Source of the DNA: Anthocerotibacter panamensis C109
Lineage (GTDB): Bacteria; Cyanobacteriota; Cyanobacteriia; Gloeobacterales; Anthocerotibacteraceae
Assembly (NCBI RefSeq): GCF_018389385.1
Contig: NZ_CP062698.1
Span: forward strand, 3,938,667 to 4,002,666
Length of the DNA: 64,000 bases
Reading direction: 5' to 3'
The position numbers were made by a program, and so were the translations under genes. This document shows, piece by piece, positions 37,865-46,734 of the stretch. The notes beneath the pieces were generated by a model, which saw only the letters and a list, made by a program, of their open reading frames with translations, was not told where the DNA came from and did not search any database. Within the stretch, counting starts at the first letter, position 1, and the number at the start of each line of letters is the position of its first letter.

Positions 37865-38054
37865 TTGGAGCGATAGCTGTAAGAGCCCGAAATCATCCAG
37901 ACCTCGACTTACAAAAAAAGCGATTTCCATCTCAAGGTGATGTGTCCTCCCTTACCCGACAGATAAACGCCTTGCCCTATTTCATGATAATTAGCCTTTT
38001 TTACCCTCCCATAGTTCATGATGAAGAGGCACAATTCACTCAAATGACCTTGCT

Positions 38055-38477
38055 GTGATCACCCTTAACTCAACTACGACCCACTCCATCCTGACCTTTG
38101 GGTATGGCAACCGTAAAAGCCATGCTGAGTTCCTTGCTTACTTAAAAGAGCACTCGGTGGTGATGGTGGCAGATGTGCGCTATTCACCTAGAGCTTGGAG
38201 TGCAATCTGGAATGCACAAGGAATCCGTAAGGTCTGCGAGCAAGTTGGAGTGCAATATGCCTCAATGCCAGAACTAGGCAACACTTCGGGTACTGCTGAT
38301 TGGGTTCCCCCTGATCCAGATAAAGTAGTCAAGGCACTTCAGGAGTTAGCTAAACTGACTGAGCTTGGTTCGGTTGCCTTGGTTTGTGCTGAATTAAACC
38401 CCAAAAGCTGCCACCGAACTTCTGTTGCGAATGCGCTAGCTTCGATAGTTAAGATGCCAGTTATTCACCTCCCTTAG
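38055..38477 (+). CDS. DUF488-family protein
   Basis: A 140-residue protein. TFGYGNRKSHAEFLAYL at the start, VADVRYSPRAW, and the C-terminal LVCAELNPKSCHRTSVA fit DUF488, a small family of unknown function with a conserved Arg and a Cys-His-Arg tail. The GTG start is weakly placed; the preceding 190 bp contains repeated TTCATGAT but no clear promoter. It looks like cargo. It converges with the end of the secretion operon. Confidence 0.75.
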   Translation: MITLNSTTTHSILTFGYGNRKSHAEFLAYLKEHSVVMVADVRYSPRAWSAIWNAQGIRKVCEQVGVQYASMPELGNTSGTADWVPPDPDKVVKALQELAKLTELGSVALVCAELNPKSCHRTSVANALASIVKMPVIHLP

Positions 38478-38707
38478 ATGACTTTTGACGGCGCTCTTCA
38501 ACCGGAAACCTTATAAGACTACCTGGTAGCACATCTCAATGAAGCGTCAAGAATCACTGCCGCTTTAGCACGGTGAGTATGTCAACCTCTGCCTCTTGCT
38601 TCACCTTGACAGATTCCGAGAAGAGGTGGACCAGTGGAGAGAGATTGGACGCAGATGGGCTGGTTAAGGAGGGGGTGGGGTTGCTGAAGGGTGGAGTGAA
38701 GCAGGCA

Positions 38708-39370
38708 CTACCGGGAGGTTGACGGATTGCGCCAGCCCTTGGGCAGGGTGGGACTCAACACCCAGGTCATGAACGGGAAAAACTGCTGTCCGCGCTGCAT
38801 GTCAGTCCCTTGCAAATAACTACGCTCGCCCTGGCGGTAAAAGTTACCTTCCAAATGGAGATTTTGCGTGGTGGGAGGAGAGGACCCCAACCCCAACGGC
38901 GCCAGCACACTACTCTGGGCAGGCTGTCCAGGGAGAGGGCGAATTTCCTCTGCAATATCGATGACCACACTCCCGTCAGAGCGGATGATACCCTGACCAG
39001 TGCCGCGACCGGTGCCGCGACCATCGCGTTCGGGGTCACCACTCCAGGTAAGCATAAACCTATCCCCGTCAACCGCCGTAACACGGGCTATCCAGAACTC
39101 CGCTACTTTACCCCGGTCTTGATGGAAGCCAAAGAGAAAACGCCGGGGCAAATCTGCGGTGAGCCCCACTGCCGGACTCGTGGTAGTGGTCAGACGCGGC
39201 CACAGCAGAACCACTGCGATGAGTAGCAGCAGTACTGCCACGCCGATGATGATGGGCTGAAGTACTTTGCTGAAGGGCGCAGCAGTGGAGGCAGGCTTCG
39301 GTTTCTGGGATGCCTTCCCGCCGAAATCCTTCTTGAGCTTTTGAATAAGATTATTGGCCTCGCTCACCAT
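38708..39370 (-). CDS. single-span membrane protein, end of secretion operon
   Basis: A 220-residue protein. A cytosolic N-terminal tail of about 35 residues precedes one transmembrane helix (VLQPIIIGVAVLLLLIAVVL, residues 36-55) and an outside domain of 160 residues with a GRGTGRGTGQG tract. VirB8 proteins share this short-tail, one-helix, outer-domain layout, but I see no VirB8 sequence motif, so the assignment is open. The start has GGAGGGG at good spacing and overlaps the NERD gene by 20 bp. It is the last gene of the minus-strand operon. Confidence 0.55.
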   Translation of the reverse strand: MVSEANNLIQKLKKDFGGKASQKPKPASTAAPFSKVLQPIIIGVAVLLLLIAVVLLWPRLTTTTSPAVGLTADLPRRFLFGFHQDRGKVAEFWIARVTAVDGDRFMLTWSGDPERDGRGTGRGTGQGIIRSDGSVVIDIAEEIRPLPGQPAQSSVLAPLGLGSSPPTTQNLHLEGNFYRQGERSYLQGTDMQRGQQFFPFMTWVLSPTLPKGWRNPSTSR

Positions 39371-39992
39371 GCCCCTCCAAGAAGCGAATCAGATTTTTGG
39401 CTGAAACTAGGTAGACCCCACGGACCCGAGGGGGACAGTCGAGTGCTGCCTTAGTGAAACACAGCACCGGTTCGACGACGGGGAGATTCTTTGACCGGGC
39501 AACAACCCCAGCTTGTGCCAGGGCCTGGGCCAAGAAGTCCTTTTGAAATGCCACCACCTTCCCCTGGGAATGACGCATCAGGGTACCGTCGCGCAAGATG
39601 ATACGCCCCCAATGGCTTTTCACATCAATGGTCCAGGCCCGCCCTCCTGGGCTAAACACGGTGATATCCACATCGCCAACACCGGGATAAACCCGCCCGT
39701 ATTCGCAGCGCCACCCCCGAGGGAGTTGGACCAGCAAACTGGCGACATATTCTTCAGCTTGGGCTCCCTGCTGTGCGTGAGCAGCACGCTTCAGCGACCC
39801 CTTAGCGCGATAGAGCAAAAAACCGCCAAGACCGCAAGGGAGGAGACTGAGTAGGGGAAAAGGGCTGAAATAAAGCAGCATGGCCGGGAGCAACCCCACC
39901 CCCACGGCCCAAAGCATCTGATACGTCGCTTGGGCACGTCGGGTGTCCGCCATGTCATACACATTCTGTCCAGCACGCTTACGTCTGGTCAT
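39351..39992 (-). CDS. membrane-anchored NERD-domain protein (copy 2)
   Basis: A 213-residue protein with two N-terminal membrane helices (MLWAVGVGLLPAMLLYF and LSLLPCGLGGFLLY) and a NERD domain. The motifs match copy 1 closely: QGAQAEEYVASLLVQLP, GDVDITV, TIDVKSHWG, and a matching C-terminus (VYLVSAKNLIRFLEG). It is translated by ATGA-type overlap with the upstream PH-domain gene. Position inside the transfer operon suggests a role at the membrane during DNA transfer or exclusion; this is inference. Confidence 0.75.
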   Translation of the reverse strand: MTRRKRAGQNVYDMADTRRAQATYQMLWAVGVGLLPAMLLYFSPFPLLSLLPCGLGGFLLYRAKGSLKRAAHAQQGAQAEEYVASLLVQLPRGWRCEYGRVYPGVGDVDITVFSPGGRAWTIDVKSHWGRIILRDGTLMRHSQGKVVAFQKDFLAQALAQAGVVARSKNLPVVEPVLCFTKAALDCPPRVRGVYLVSAKNLIRFLEGHGERGQ

Positions 39993-40453
39993 GGCCTTCT
40001 CCTGGCGAGGCTTTGCAGTTCTTCAATCAGCTTGTAAATCTCTTCTACCCCCTCAATATTTTGTAAAACTAAATCCCCCTCATAAATGTCCTTTCCACTC
40101 CGAGCGGCCACCTGTGCAGAGGTCTGAAGGCGAATCGTTCCCACGCCAACCGCAGGGATAATGATGGTTTTGGTCACCTTTTGAATAGCGATAATATCAA
40201 TACGGTCTTCCTCTCGAAAAATAATCCCGAAGCGCTTAGTAATTGAATTAGAAGAGATCTCGTAGCGCACAGACCTCCAAAGTGCGTATTGATAGATGCC
40301 CCACGCGAGCGGCAAAATCACCAGAATCCCCAGAGGCAGCCACAAAAATGTCAGGGCCAGCGCAAAAAAAGCACCCAGACCAGCGGCCCACAACAATGGC
40401 AACACGAAATAGGTGTAGCTATAGCTGAAGGTCAGCGGTTCATTGGATGCCAC
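39989..40453 (-). CDS. membrane protein with bacterial PH domain
   Basis: A 154-residue protein. Two close membrane helices (YFVLPLLWAAGLGAFFAL and LPLGILVILPLAWGIYQY) precede a bPH2-type domain (SVRYEISSNSITKRFGII, then RIDIIAIQKVTKTI and GVGTIRLQTSAQ), as in YdbS/YdbT proteins. The GTG start is preceded by AGGAGG at good spacing and overlaps the upstream gene by 14 bases. Function in the secretion operon is unknown; membrane anchoring or complex assembly is possible. Confidence 0.65.
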   Translation of the reverse strand: MASNEPLTFSYSYTYFVLPLLWAAGLGAFFALALTFLWLPLGILVILPLAWGIYQYALWRSVRYEISSNSITKRFGIIFREEDRIDIIAIQKVTKTIIIPAVGVGTIRLQTSAQVAARSGKDIYEGDLVLQNIEGVEEIYKLIEELQSLARRRP

Positions 40454-40898
40454 CTAGAACCTCCTGAAAGGTATAGCGTTCGCCGGTAAAGCACCACAAG
40501 GCATCACCGGGCTGACTGACGATAGGAAAGCGCAGGCAGGGCAGGCCGTGCTTGAGTTGAGTGGTGACCGTTACAAAGTTATTGGGGGTTGCCGGAGGTG
40601 GGGTGCGGCTCAATAACAGCACCTCAAACACCTTGGTGTACTCCTTGCCCGAAGGGATATAGCCATCAAGGGAGCAGCCTCCAGAGCCACAATCGGCGAG
40701 GGAATTGGCGTCAACTAGATAAAGGGGAGTTTTCTGCCGGGGAACCTGGACGCGGGCGAAGCGAGCCGCCTGGGGATTGCTCACGGTCCTGACCGCCTGT
40801 TGACGCAGAACGACGGGAGCTTGGGCAAAGGGTCTCCACTGCAAAGGAGCTGCCCCAGCGGGTAAGGCAATTAGGCCAAGTAGGAGAATAGCTTTCAT
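40440..40898 (-). CDS. exported protein of the secretion operon
   Basis: A 152-residue protein with a signal peptide (MKAILLLGLIALPAGA) and a mature part with four cysteines (LADCGSGGC, LPCLRF, LWCFTGE) that may form disulfides. An in-frame ATG at 40910 would add four residues; the start at 40898 gives the cleaner signal. No family is recognised. It sits between the transglycosylase-like gene and the PH-domain gene, so it is probably a periplasmic or outer-membrane part of the transfer machine. Confidence 0.55.
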   Translation of the reverse strand: MKAILLLGLIALPAGAAPLQWRPFAQAPVVLRQQAVRTVSNPQAARFARVQVPRQKTPLYLVDANSLADCGSGGCSLDGYIPSGKEYTKVFEVLLLSRTPPPATPNNFVTVTTQLKHGLPCLRFPIVSQPGDALWCFTGERYTFQEVLGGIQ

Positions 40899-40919
40899 CG
40901 GTGTGCCCATGAGGAATTT

Positions 40920-42323
40920 CTAGGTGACAGCGCAGGAGAGTTGACTGAGGGATCTCTTATAGTTTGCTAGAGCAGTTTTACCATAGCCGTAGATGCTGAG
41001 CCTGCCCAAGACATCAGACCGACCAGAGTCAATCCGGGAAGAATCTGGACCACCAAAGTGAATCTGCGCAGCCCGTTCTATCAGCCGGTCGCCGCTGAAA
41101 TTTCTACCCGTAGTCGGGTCTATCTGACGAGAAGCGATTCCGATATTGGTGCAGGCGTCGGAGCGGAACAGGTCATCCTGTTGCCTGGGGGTAAAATTGC
41201 GTAGGACTTCCTGGGGGGAGGGACGGACCCCGCCATTGACCTTGGCGAGAAAAGCGCTGCCGCCTGGGTTCTGGGCAATGACGGCGCGGACATCAGAGCG
41301 CGACCCCAGATACTGATAGCGTCCCAGCGGAAAGGTGTTGAGGTTGGTAAGATAGGGGCCAACGGACCCGTAGCTCCCCTCAATCCTGCTGATAGCGGTG
41401 GCGTAGGCTTGATAAGCAATCCCCTGGCAGTTGGAACAGTCGCCAGGGTCCAAAGGCGCACTGCCAGGGTTGGCAGGCGCATTGCGTGAGGGGTTGTAGG
41501 TAGTTAAAGGATAGGAGGGGATGAAGCCCCCCGGCCCCTCAGGAATATAAAGGGCGTAGTTCTGCTCGCTGGCATCCGGCCAGGGCAGGGGCACCCAGAC
41601 GCAGCCGAAGAGATAGCAAACCAAGATCTCGGCGTGGAAATGGGCGGTGCCAGGACGTTCCGCGCTAATCGTATCAAGTTGGACCCGAAACTGGGGGGTG
41701 AGATAGCGGTACTGGCCCACGTACCAGGGGTGGCCGCGATCAACAGCGAAGATAGCGGCATCTCCCCCTTGTACCCGGCGGGCAATGACTTCCACGATGC
41801 TCGGATAGGCTCCGCCAAAGAGGGGAGTGGCTGAACCGAAGGCGGAGATCTGGCTATAGAAGGGAAAGTTACCCAGGCCGGGAATGGCATTGAAGGTCAG
41901 ACTGGTGATATTCGGGATAGCTCCAAGGGTAAGTGCTTGGAGAGAGGGGAATCTGATGAAGTAATCAAAGTTGAGGTCCGGGATATCGACCAAGGAGACA
42001 TTGAGATAATTCCCCACCTCGTCTGTAGGCAGGGTGTAGCCCGCCATCAAAAGTTCCGGGATGAGCCCAGGAATGTCGTTGACGGTAAGACCCAGCAGTC
42101 CGGGAACATCCTGGAGGGCGTACCAATTGATGTTGGGCAAACTGCTTACTGGGAGCGAGGAAAGCCCTTGGGCAAAGGCTGAAACCGGCAGGTTGGTCAG
42201 GTTTCCCACATCCTGGGTGAGAATGCGGGCCGGGTCATAGTAGTCCCAGGTGAAGGCTGCTGGGGTTTGGGCCAGGGCAGGAGCAGCCAGAGACATAGCT
42301 AACAGGAACCTGCGACGGTTCAT
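40920..42323 (-). CDS. exported protein, possible peptidoglycan hydrolase of the transfer system
   Basis: A 467-residue protein. The signal peptide is MNRRRFLLAMSLAAPALAQ. Residues 30-170 are an unusual leucine/proline-rich set of short repeats (LTNLPVSAFAQGLSSLPVSS, LQDVPGLLGLTVNDIPGLI, and similar). The C-terminal 180 residues contain AISRIEGSYGSVGPY, then LGRYQYLGSRSDVRA, then YGYGKTALANYKRSL: a Glu followed by a GRYQ-type segment, as in lysozyme/transglycosylase folds. VirB1-like activity is plausible but only inferred. Cysteine pairs CYLFGC and CSNCQ suggest disulfides. It overlaps the next upstream gene by ATGA. Confidence 0.6.
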   Translation of the reverse strand: MNRRRFLLAMSLAAPALAQTPAAFTWDYYDPARILTQDVGNLTNLPVSAFAQGLSSLPVSSLPNINWYALQDVPGLLGLTVNDIPGLIPELLMAGYTLPTDEVGNYLNVSLVDIPDLNFDYFIRFPSLQALTLGAIPNITSLTFNAIPGLGNFPFYSQISAFGSATPLFGGAYPSIVEVIARRVQGGDAAIFAVDRGHPWYVGQYRYLTPQFRVQLDTISAERPGTAHFHAEILVCYLFGCVWVPLPWPDASEQNYALYIPEGPGGFIPSYPLTTYNPSRNAPANPGSAPLDPGDCSNCQGIAYQAYATAISRIEGSYGSVGPYLTNLNTFPLGRYQYLGSRSDVRAVIAQNPGGSAFLAKVNGGVRPSPQEVLRNFTPRQQDDLFRSDACTNIGIASRQIDPTTGRNFSGDRLIERAAQIHFGGPDSSRIDSGRSDVLGRLSIYGYGKTALANYKRSLSQLSCAVT

Positions 42324-42904
42324 GGCTGGTCCTCAACACGTTCCGTCGAGCCAGGACCGATATTCACAAATGTTTGTGGCACCACAATGGGCGATGTGAA
42401 CCCCTGCTGGGTGACAATTCCCCGCGCTGGTACCGGTGGAGGAGAAGATGGGAATCTGCGATAGGCTTCTATAGCTGGAGGCAACACCGGTAAATTAGCC
42501 TGAATGGGTTGCGGCACAGGCTGGGGAGGGGCAACCAGCGTAAGGATGGGCTGCACCAGAGGATTGGGGGTGTACTGGAGAAAGAACACCAGCACTTGCC
42601 CAGAGCGCATTTGTACGGTAAGTGTCCCCAGGGTACGTCCCAGTTGGGGCAGGACTTTTAGCTCTTTAGGGCTGGCCGAGGTCTGGAGCAAAATAACCCG
42701 GCCTCCCTTATTGAAGCGGACTAAGAACAGGACGGGATTCGAGATCCAAGCATCGGCAACCGTGTCCTGCTCGAACTTGATAATGCGGTCAAAATCATGG
42801 GTCACGGTCAGATGTAAACCCTCCACCGCCCTTGCCACCGGCAGCCGCAGTTGGGCCTGGACGGGCAGGGCCACAAGGAGGAACAAAAGGGCCAGGTACT
42901 TCAT
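42320..42904 (-). CDS. exported VirB9/TrbG-like protein (tentative)
   Basis: A 194-residue protein with a signal peptide (MKYLALLFLLVALPVQAQ). The first 100 mature residues (LHLTVTHDFDRIIKFEQDT, then GRVILLQTSAS, then TLTVQMRSGQVLVFFLQYTP) form a beta-rich domain like the N-terminal part of VirB9/TrbG proteins; a proline-rich tail follows. It lies next to virB10, where virB9 is expected, and overlaps both neighbours. The family match is weak, so the name rests partly on position. Confidence 0.55.
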   Translation of the reverse strand: MKYLALLFLLVALPVQAQLRLPVARAVEGLHLTVTHDFDRIIKFEQDTVADAWISNPVLFLVRFNKGGRVILLQTSASPKELKVLPQLGRTLGTLTVQMRSGQVLVFFLQYTPNPLVQPILTLVAPPQPVPQPIQANLPVLPPAIEAYRRFPSSPPPVPARGIVTQQGFTSPIVVPQTFVNIGPGSTERVEDQP

Positions 42905-44304
42905 CAGATTCCCTCCGGCAAATACAACGCAAATACGGTACCGGGCCTGATCGTGTAGATAGCTCCTCGTGAATCCTGCCGTTGAAAATCCGCGTCCGAG
43001 CGCTGGGTTTGCCTTTGGAATACGCTGGAGACGCCTTGGGCCACTGCTCGCACACCAGCTACGCTCAAGTCTCCAGATTGCGTGGTGGTTTGAATGGGAA
43101 CCCCAGTCAAGGAGTTGTTGGAGGTTACAACAGACTGACCAAAGTCACGGGAGAGTTGCGCCGCTCCGGTGCCCAAGGCGGTGGACAAGTCCGCCCCCAG
43201 ATAATTAGGGCTCTCTATGCTCGCAACAAGCCCTTCCGCCAGCTCGCCAGAGGAACCAATGACCCATGCTGATGCACCACGAAGAGGATAGATGCGGGTA
43301 CCCACCGTGAGGGATTGGAACTGTATATAAACACGACCTAGCGCCTCATCCAGGCGGCTGAGGGTGCCTTGCACCAAGGCCCCATCAGGGATGACCAGTC
43401 TTCCATCAAGCTGCACCTCCCCTTTCACGGTGGCGAGGAACAATGTTTTATCCTGTCGCCTACCTACCGCCTGGAGCAGATTTTTTGAGGTCAGTTGCAG
43501 CCAGTTGCCAGGAGGAAGGAGCGTCCATCCTACAGTGAGTGAAGCGGATAGCTGAGGCGTTTGAGACGCGACGGCAATAGCTGAGGGGTTCGCCTCCTGT
43601 GTAGAGGACAACGGTGTAACGGGCAACGCATCCGCCCTTAGCCCTCTTGAACCAAGCACAGGGAAATTAGCTATAACCGGTACATTCTCTTGGGGTCTGG
43701 GCACAGCCGTATTGGTCTCAATCTTGGGCAGTTGTGGATCAGGTGGCAAGGGGACGGCCCCGACGACCTCGGCTCCCACATACGGGGTGCGATTATTGGC
43801 CCTCAGTTGGACGACCGTAAGTGCTTCTTGCTTCGCCCGTTCGGCACTATTGAGGGATGTTGCAGGAGGGGGGTGGCGTCCTGGAGGCTGCGGCGTAGCC
43901 TGAGGAGAGATGGCGGGTGTGAATGGTGAAGCGGTGGCAGGCACCGGTGCCGCTGGCACAGGCGGTGGAGCCGTAGGCACTGAGGGCGCAGCGGGCATAG
44001 AAGTAGCAGGCACCGGAGGCGTAGCAGCGGGCGTAGGGACAGGAGCAGTCGTGGAAGACCGGAGTGAAAACAGAGCAAATCCTGCAACAACGACCAAAAA
44101 AATCAGCAGAGCAATCCCGAAAAAACTAACTCTAGTTGTATCCAGATAGTACTGGTCATCCAAGGCATTTTTGCGATAAAAGACAGGCTTGAGGTATTTT
44201 TCATGAAACCGCTGATACGTCCGATTGCGGCTTGTGGCCCCATCTAGGCGCTTAGCGGGAGCTGCCGCTTCAGGTAGCTTTTCTGATTCAGTGGTTTGTG
44301 TCAT
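42904..44304 (-). CDS. virB10: VirB10/TrbI-like core-complex protein
   Basis: A 466-residue protein that spans inner and outer membranes in type IV secretion. A 65-residue cytosolic tail precedes one transmembrane helix (VSFFGIALLIFLVVVAGFAL), a long Pro/Ala-rich linker (about 85-150) and a C-terminal beta-barrel domain. VirB10 features in that domain include LVIPDGALVQGTLSRLDEA, QFQSLTVGTRIYPLRG and the end IRPGTVFALYLPEGI. The antenna region is within the barrel domain. It overlaps the VirB9-like gene by one base (TGATG). Confidence 0.85.
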   Translation of the reverse strand: MTQTTESEKLPEAAAPAKRLDGATSRNRTYQRFHEKYLKPVFYRKNALDDQYYLDTTRVSFFGIALLIFLVVVAGFALFSLRSSTTAPVPTPAATPPVPATSMPAAPSVPTAPPPVPAAPVPATASPFTPAISPQATPQPPGRHPPPATSLNSAERAKQEALTVVQLRANNRTPYVGAEVVGAVPLPPDPQLPKIETNTAVPRPQENVPVIANFPVLGSRGLRADALPVTPLSSTQEANPSAIAVASQTPQLSASLTVGWTLLPPGNWLQLTSKNLLQAVGRRQDKTLFLATVKGEVQLDGRLVIPDGALVQGTLSRLDEALGRVYIQFQSLTVGTRIYPLRGASAWVIGSSGELAEGLVASIESPNYLGADLSTALGTGAAQLSRDFGQSVVTSNNSLTGVPIQTTTQSGDLSVAGVRAVAQGVSSVFQRQTQRSDADFQRQDSRGAIYTIRPGTVFALYLPEGI

Positions 44305-44307
44305 GGA

Positions 44308-44733
44308 TCACCTACGAAACAGGGTTAAGGGAAAAGCTAATCCCAGTAGCTCACCCCGACGGATAGGGCCAAAGTAACGCGAATCAATACTTGCGGCCTC
44401 GTTATCCCCTTGCAACCAAAATTCATCCGGCCCTAGGATGAGTGTCTTGCCTTGCCAGACTACTTGGTCCCCTGAGATGTGCGTAACTCGTTTGCAAAGC
44501 GTTGTCGTACGATGAGCCAACTTTGGATGGCGTGCGATCAGGCCAGCAGGTAGCCGGGTGATGATAATATCTCCTCGCCGGGGAGCGTCTGAACGAACGA
44601 AAAGAACTACCCCACTGTCAGGTATGGTCGGAGCCATCGATACGTCACTGATTACGTCCAGCGAGACAAAGTGCAAAGCCCCATACAACAAGAGCAATAG
44701 GCAGAGCAACCAAGCTCCACGAACCCGTGTCAT
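44308..44733 (-). CDS. TraF/signal peptidase I-like protease
   Basis: A 141-residue S26 peptidase. One N-terminal helix (WLLCLLLLLYGALHF) is followed by the catalytic serine in SDVSMAPTI, the lysine in TTTLCKRVTHISGD, and the end motif LQGDNEAASIDSRYFGPI. This is the set used by signal peptidases and by plasmid TraF, which processes conjugative pilin. It lies between virB10 and virB6 and probably matures the pilin-like proteins made at 49,882-50,551. Confidence 0.88.
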   Translation of the reverse strand: MTRVRGAWLLCLLLLLYGALHFVSLDVISDVSMAPTIPDSGVVLFVRSDAPRRGDIIITRLPAGLIARHPKLAHRTTTLCKRVTHISGDQVVWQGKTLILGPDEFWLQGDNEAASIDSRYFGPIRRGELLGLAFPLTLFRR

Positions 44734-45908
44734 TACTCCCTCCCGGTTCTTGGTACGGGGGCGAAGGTATCACCTACGCGCCGGACGGCTGCGGTCACGG
44801 GCGCTGTACTGCGGTCCACTGCTGAGACCAATCCCCGCTCCAAGGGTCTTCTCACGCGCTGGTCAAAAGTGTTGACCAGATTAGCCCGAGCACGTTCACC
44901 CTGTTGCGCTAAGGCAGTTTGCGAGAGCACCCCGCGTACACCGGAGGAGAGACCTGAAGCGGCACTCGATGCAGAGCGGGCTAGGGGCTGGCCAATGCGT
45001 ACTGCTAGCCCTGCGGCAAGGGTGACCCCGCCAATCGCAGCCTCAGCCAACCCCGAAGAGGCTAGGCTTTGAGCAGTTCCCTTAGCTGCGATAGCAAAAA
45101 ATTTGGCAAAGCCCGGTACGCGTTGCTGCATAATCACGCCAAAAATAACCACAAATAGCAGCCAAGCAATCTGCGCTAAAAGACTTGTGATACCTACATT
45201 AGTTGAAGTAATCTGAGTCAAACCAACCTGCAATAGAAGGAGCGTAAACCACAATAAAACTTTACCGAGAAAGGGTTTAAATACCTGCTCAAGGCCAAGG
45301 TTGATAATCGTCCAGAACCATCCACTGGTTTGTGGGAGGAGCAAACCCATAACCCCAGCACGACAGAGAAATGGAAAGATGATAAATAAATAGAACATCG
45401 CTTCTCCGGTATTGATGACGTAAAAGACCCCCATAACAACAACACCTAGCGTCAGCACAAACCAGGACAACCCATAGATGATAGAGAGGGGATCACTCAG
45501 GGATTGACTTATACGAGTTGCAGTGTCGTTGGCGAGGTTCAAAACATCAATCCCACCAGCGACACTGCTTGCAAAAAGTAGGTTTGAAAAATCAAGGAGC
45601 AGAAAAAATAGCGAAAATAAAAACTCAACAAAAACGCGAACATTAATGACAGCTATAACTATAATCAAATTTCGCGTGAAAGAAAATAAGACCTCTTTGA
45701 TTATCCCTGGATTGCCAGATATAAATAGATAGTACGAGCGGAAGAGGACGGAATATAAAAAGAAAAAAGAGGTAAACACACCAATCAAGATAAGCCAAGT
45801 CCCGTACCATGGGGAATTGAAGAATGCCCCACTCGCCTGAATCAAAATATTATAAAGGTTTTGCTCAAGACCCTGGAACGGATTGGCTGCTTGTGCTAAG
45901 AAGAGCAT
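44733..45908 (-). CDS. virB6: VirB6/TrbL-like polytopic channel protein
   Basis: A 391-residue protein with about six to seven membrane helices in the first 300 residues (for example WLILIGVFTSFFFLYSVLF, LSWFVLTLGVVVMGVFYVI, LLAQIAWLLFVVIFGVIM) and an Ala/Ser/Arg-rich cytosolic tail of about 110 residues. This size, topology and place beside virB4 and virB10 fit VirB6/TrbL. Its start overlaps the stop of nothing upstream; 16 bases separate it from the virB4/virB5-like frame. Function: part of the inner-membrane channel. Confidence 0.75.
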   Translation of the reverse strand: MLFLAQAANPFQGLEQNLYNILIQASGAFFNSPWYGTWLILIGVFTSFFFLYSVLFRSYYLFISGNPGIIKEVLFSFTRNLIIVIAVINVRVFVEFLFSLFFLLLDFSNLLFASSVAGGIDVLNLANDTATRISQSLSDPLSIIYGLSWFVLTLGVVVMGVFYVINTGEAMFYLFIIFPFLCRAGVMGLLLPQTSGWFWTIINLGLEQVFKPFLGKVLLWFTLLLLQVGLTQITSTNVGITSLLAQIAWLLFVVIFGVIMQQRVPGFAKFFAIAAKGTAQSLASSGLAEAAIGGVTLAAGLAVRIGQPLARSASSAASGLSSGVRGVLSQTALAQQGERARANLVNTFDQRVRRPLERGLVSAVDRSTAPVTAAVRRVGDTFAPVPRTGRE

Positions 45909-45924
45909 AAAATCTTCCTCCAGT

Positions 45925-46734
45925 TTAATATTTTGTAGGACGCAATGCTGTGGGCACTTGAGTTCTGGATGTCAATCCACTCAGGAGATTATTAAAATTC
46001 GCCTGTAGCCCGAAGACAGAACGACCTTGTTGGGCAGCCTGATCCACCTCCCACTGCTTTTGGGCTGATTGTGCTTCCTGGAGTTGACCAAGCGCATTAA
46101 TTGTTTGGGCATTTAGATTGGCAACTGTTTGCAGGAAAGCGGTATTCCCTTGTCCCACGGAGGTGGAACAGTTGAGCCCTTGCTTATCGGCCACAGCCTT
46201 TAAGGCAAGGGCCTGAGCATAAAGTTGGTAGGCATTATTCTGAGCCGCGATCTGGTCATACACATAGGGCGCGGCGGCGGCGGATTGGTAGGCTGCTGCT
46301 GCCTGATTGAAGGCGGTCTGGGCTTGGTCATAGGCAGGTTGGGCCTGCGTGTTACAAAAGTTTTTACTTTCGTTATCGACCTGTGCCCGTAGCTGGGGGA
46401 TGTCCTGATTGAGGGTTGCCTGCGCCCCGGTCTGGTTGGCTTGCCCTTGGAGGATGCTTTTTTGCAAGAGGGATTGCTGTCGTTGAAAGGTGTACTCTCC
46501 TCCTGGAGCTTGAGGGGTTACGCCCGCTGAATTCACATAGTCGTGATTCTGCGGATCATTGACCTGCAAGTCACAGTTGACGGTGAACGTTTGACCCGTA
46601 TAAGGGTTTGTCGCCACACATAAACTGAACTGTGCTTGGGCGTGGACCGAGAAGGTCAATATCCAAAACACAAATACAGCAAGAATCCCTGTGGAGGGAG
46701 ATCTTCCCAATCTTGCTTGTCTTAGCTGTTCCAT
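45925..46734 (-). CDS. VirB5-like exported coiled-coil protein nested in the virB4 frame
   Basis: An in-frame ATG at 46734 is preceded by GGAGG seven bases upstream and begins a signal peptide: charged start (MEQLRQARLGRSPSTG), hydrophobic core (ILAVFVFWILTFSV) and cleavage site (HAQA). The mature part is an Ala/Gln-rich coiled coil of about 230 residues with a few cysteines (FSLCVATNP, KNFCNTQ, GLNCSTS), the shape of VirB5/TrbJ-type pilus proteins. No stop codon separates it from virB4, so the same codons also form the C-terminus of a 1180-residue fusion. I think the exported form comes from this internal start. Confidence 0.7.
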   Translation of the reverse strand: MEQLRQARLGRSPSTGILAVFVFWILTFSVHAQAQFSLCVATNPYTGQTFTVNCDLQVNDPQNHDYVNSAGVTPQAPGGEYTFQRQQSLLQKSILQGQANQTGAQATLNQDIPQLRAQVDNESKNFCNTQAQPAYDQAQTAFNQAAAAYQSAAAAPYVYDQIAAQNNAYQLYAQALALKAVADKQGLNCSTSVGQGNTAFLQTVANLNAQTINALGQLQEAQSAQKQWEVDQAAQQGRSVFGLQANFNNLLSGLTSRTQVPTALRPTKY

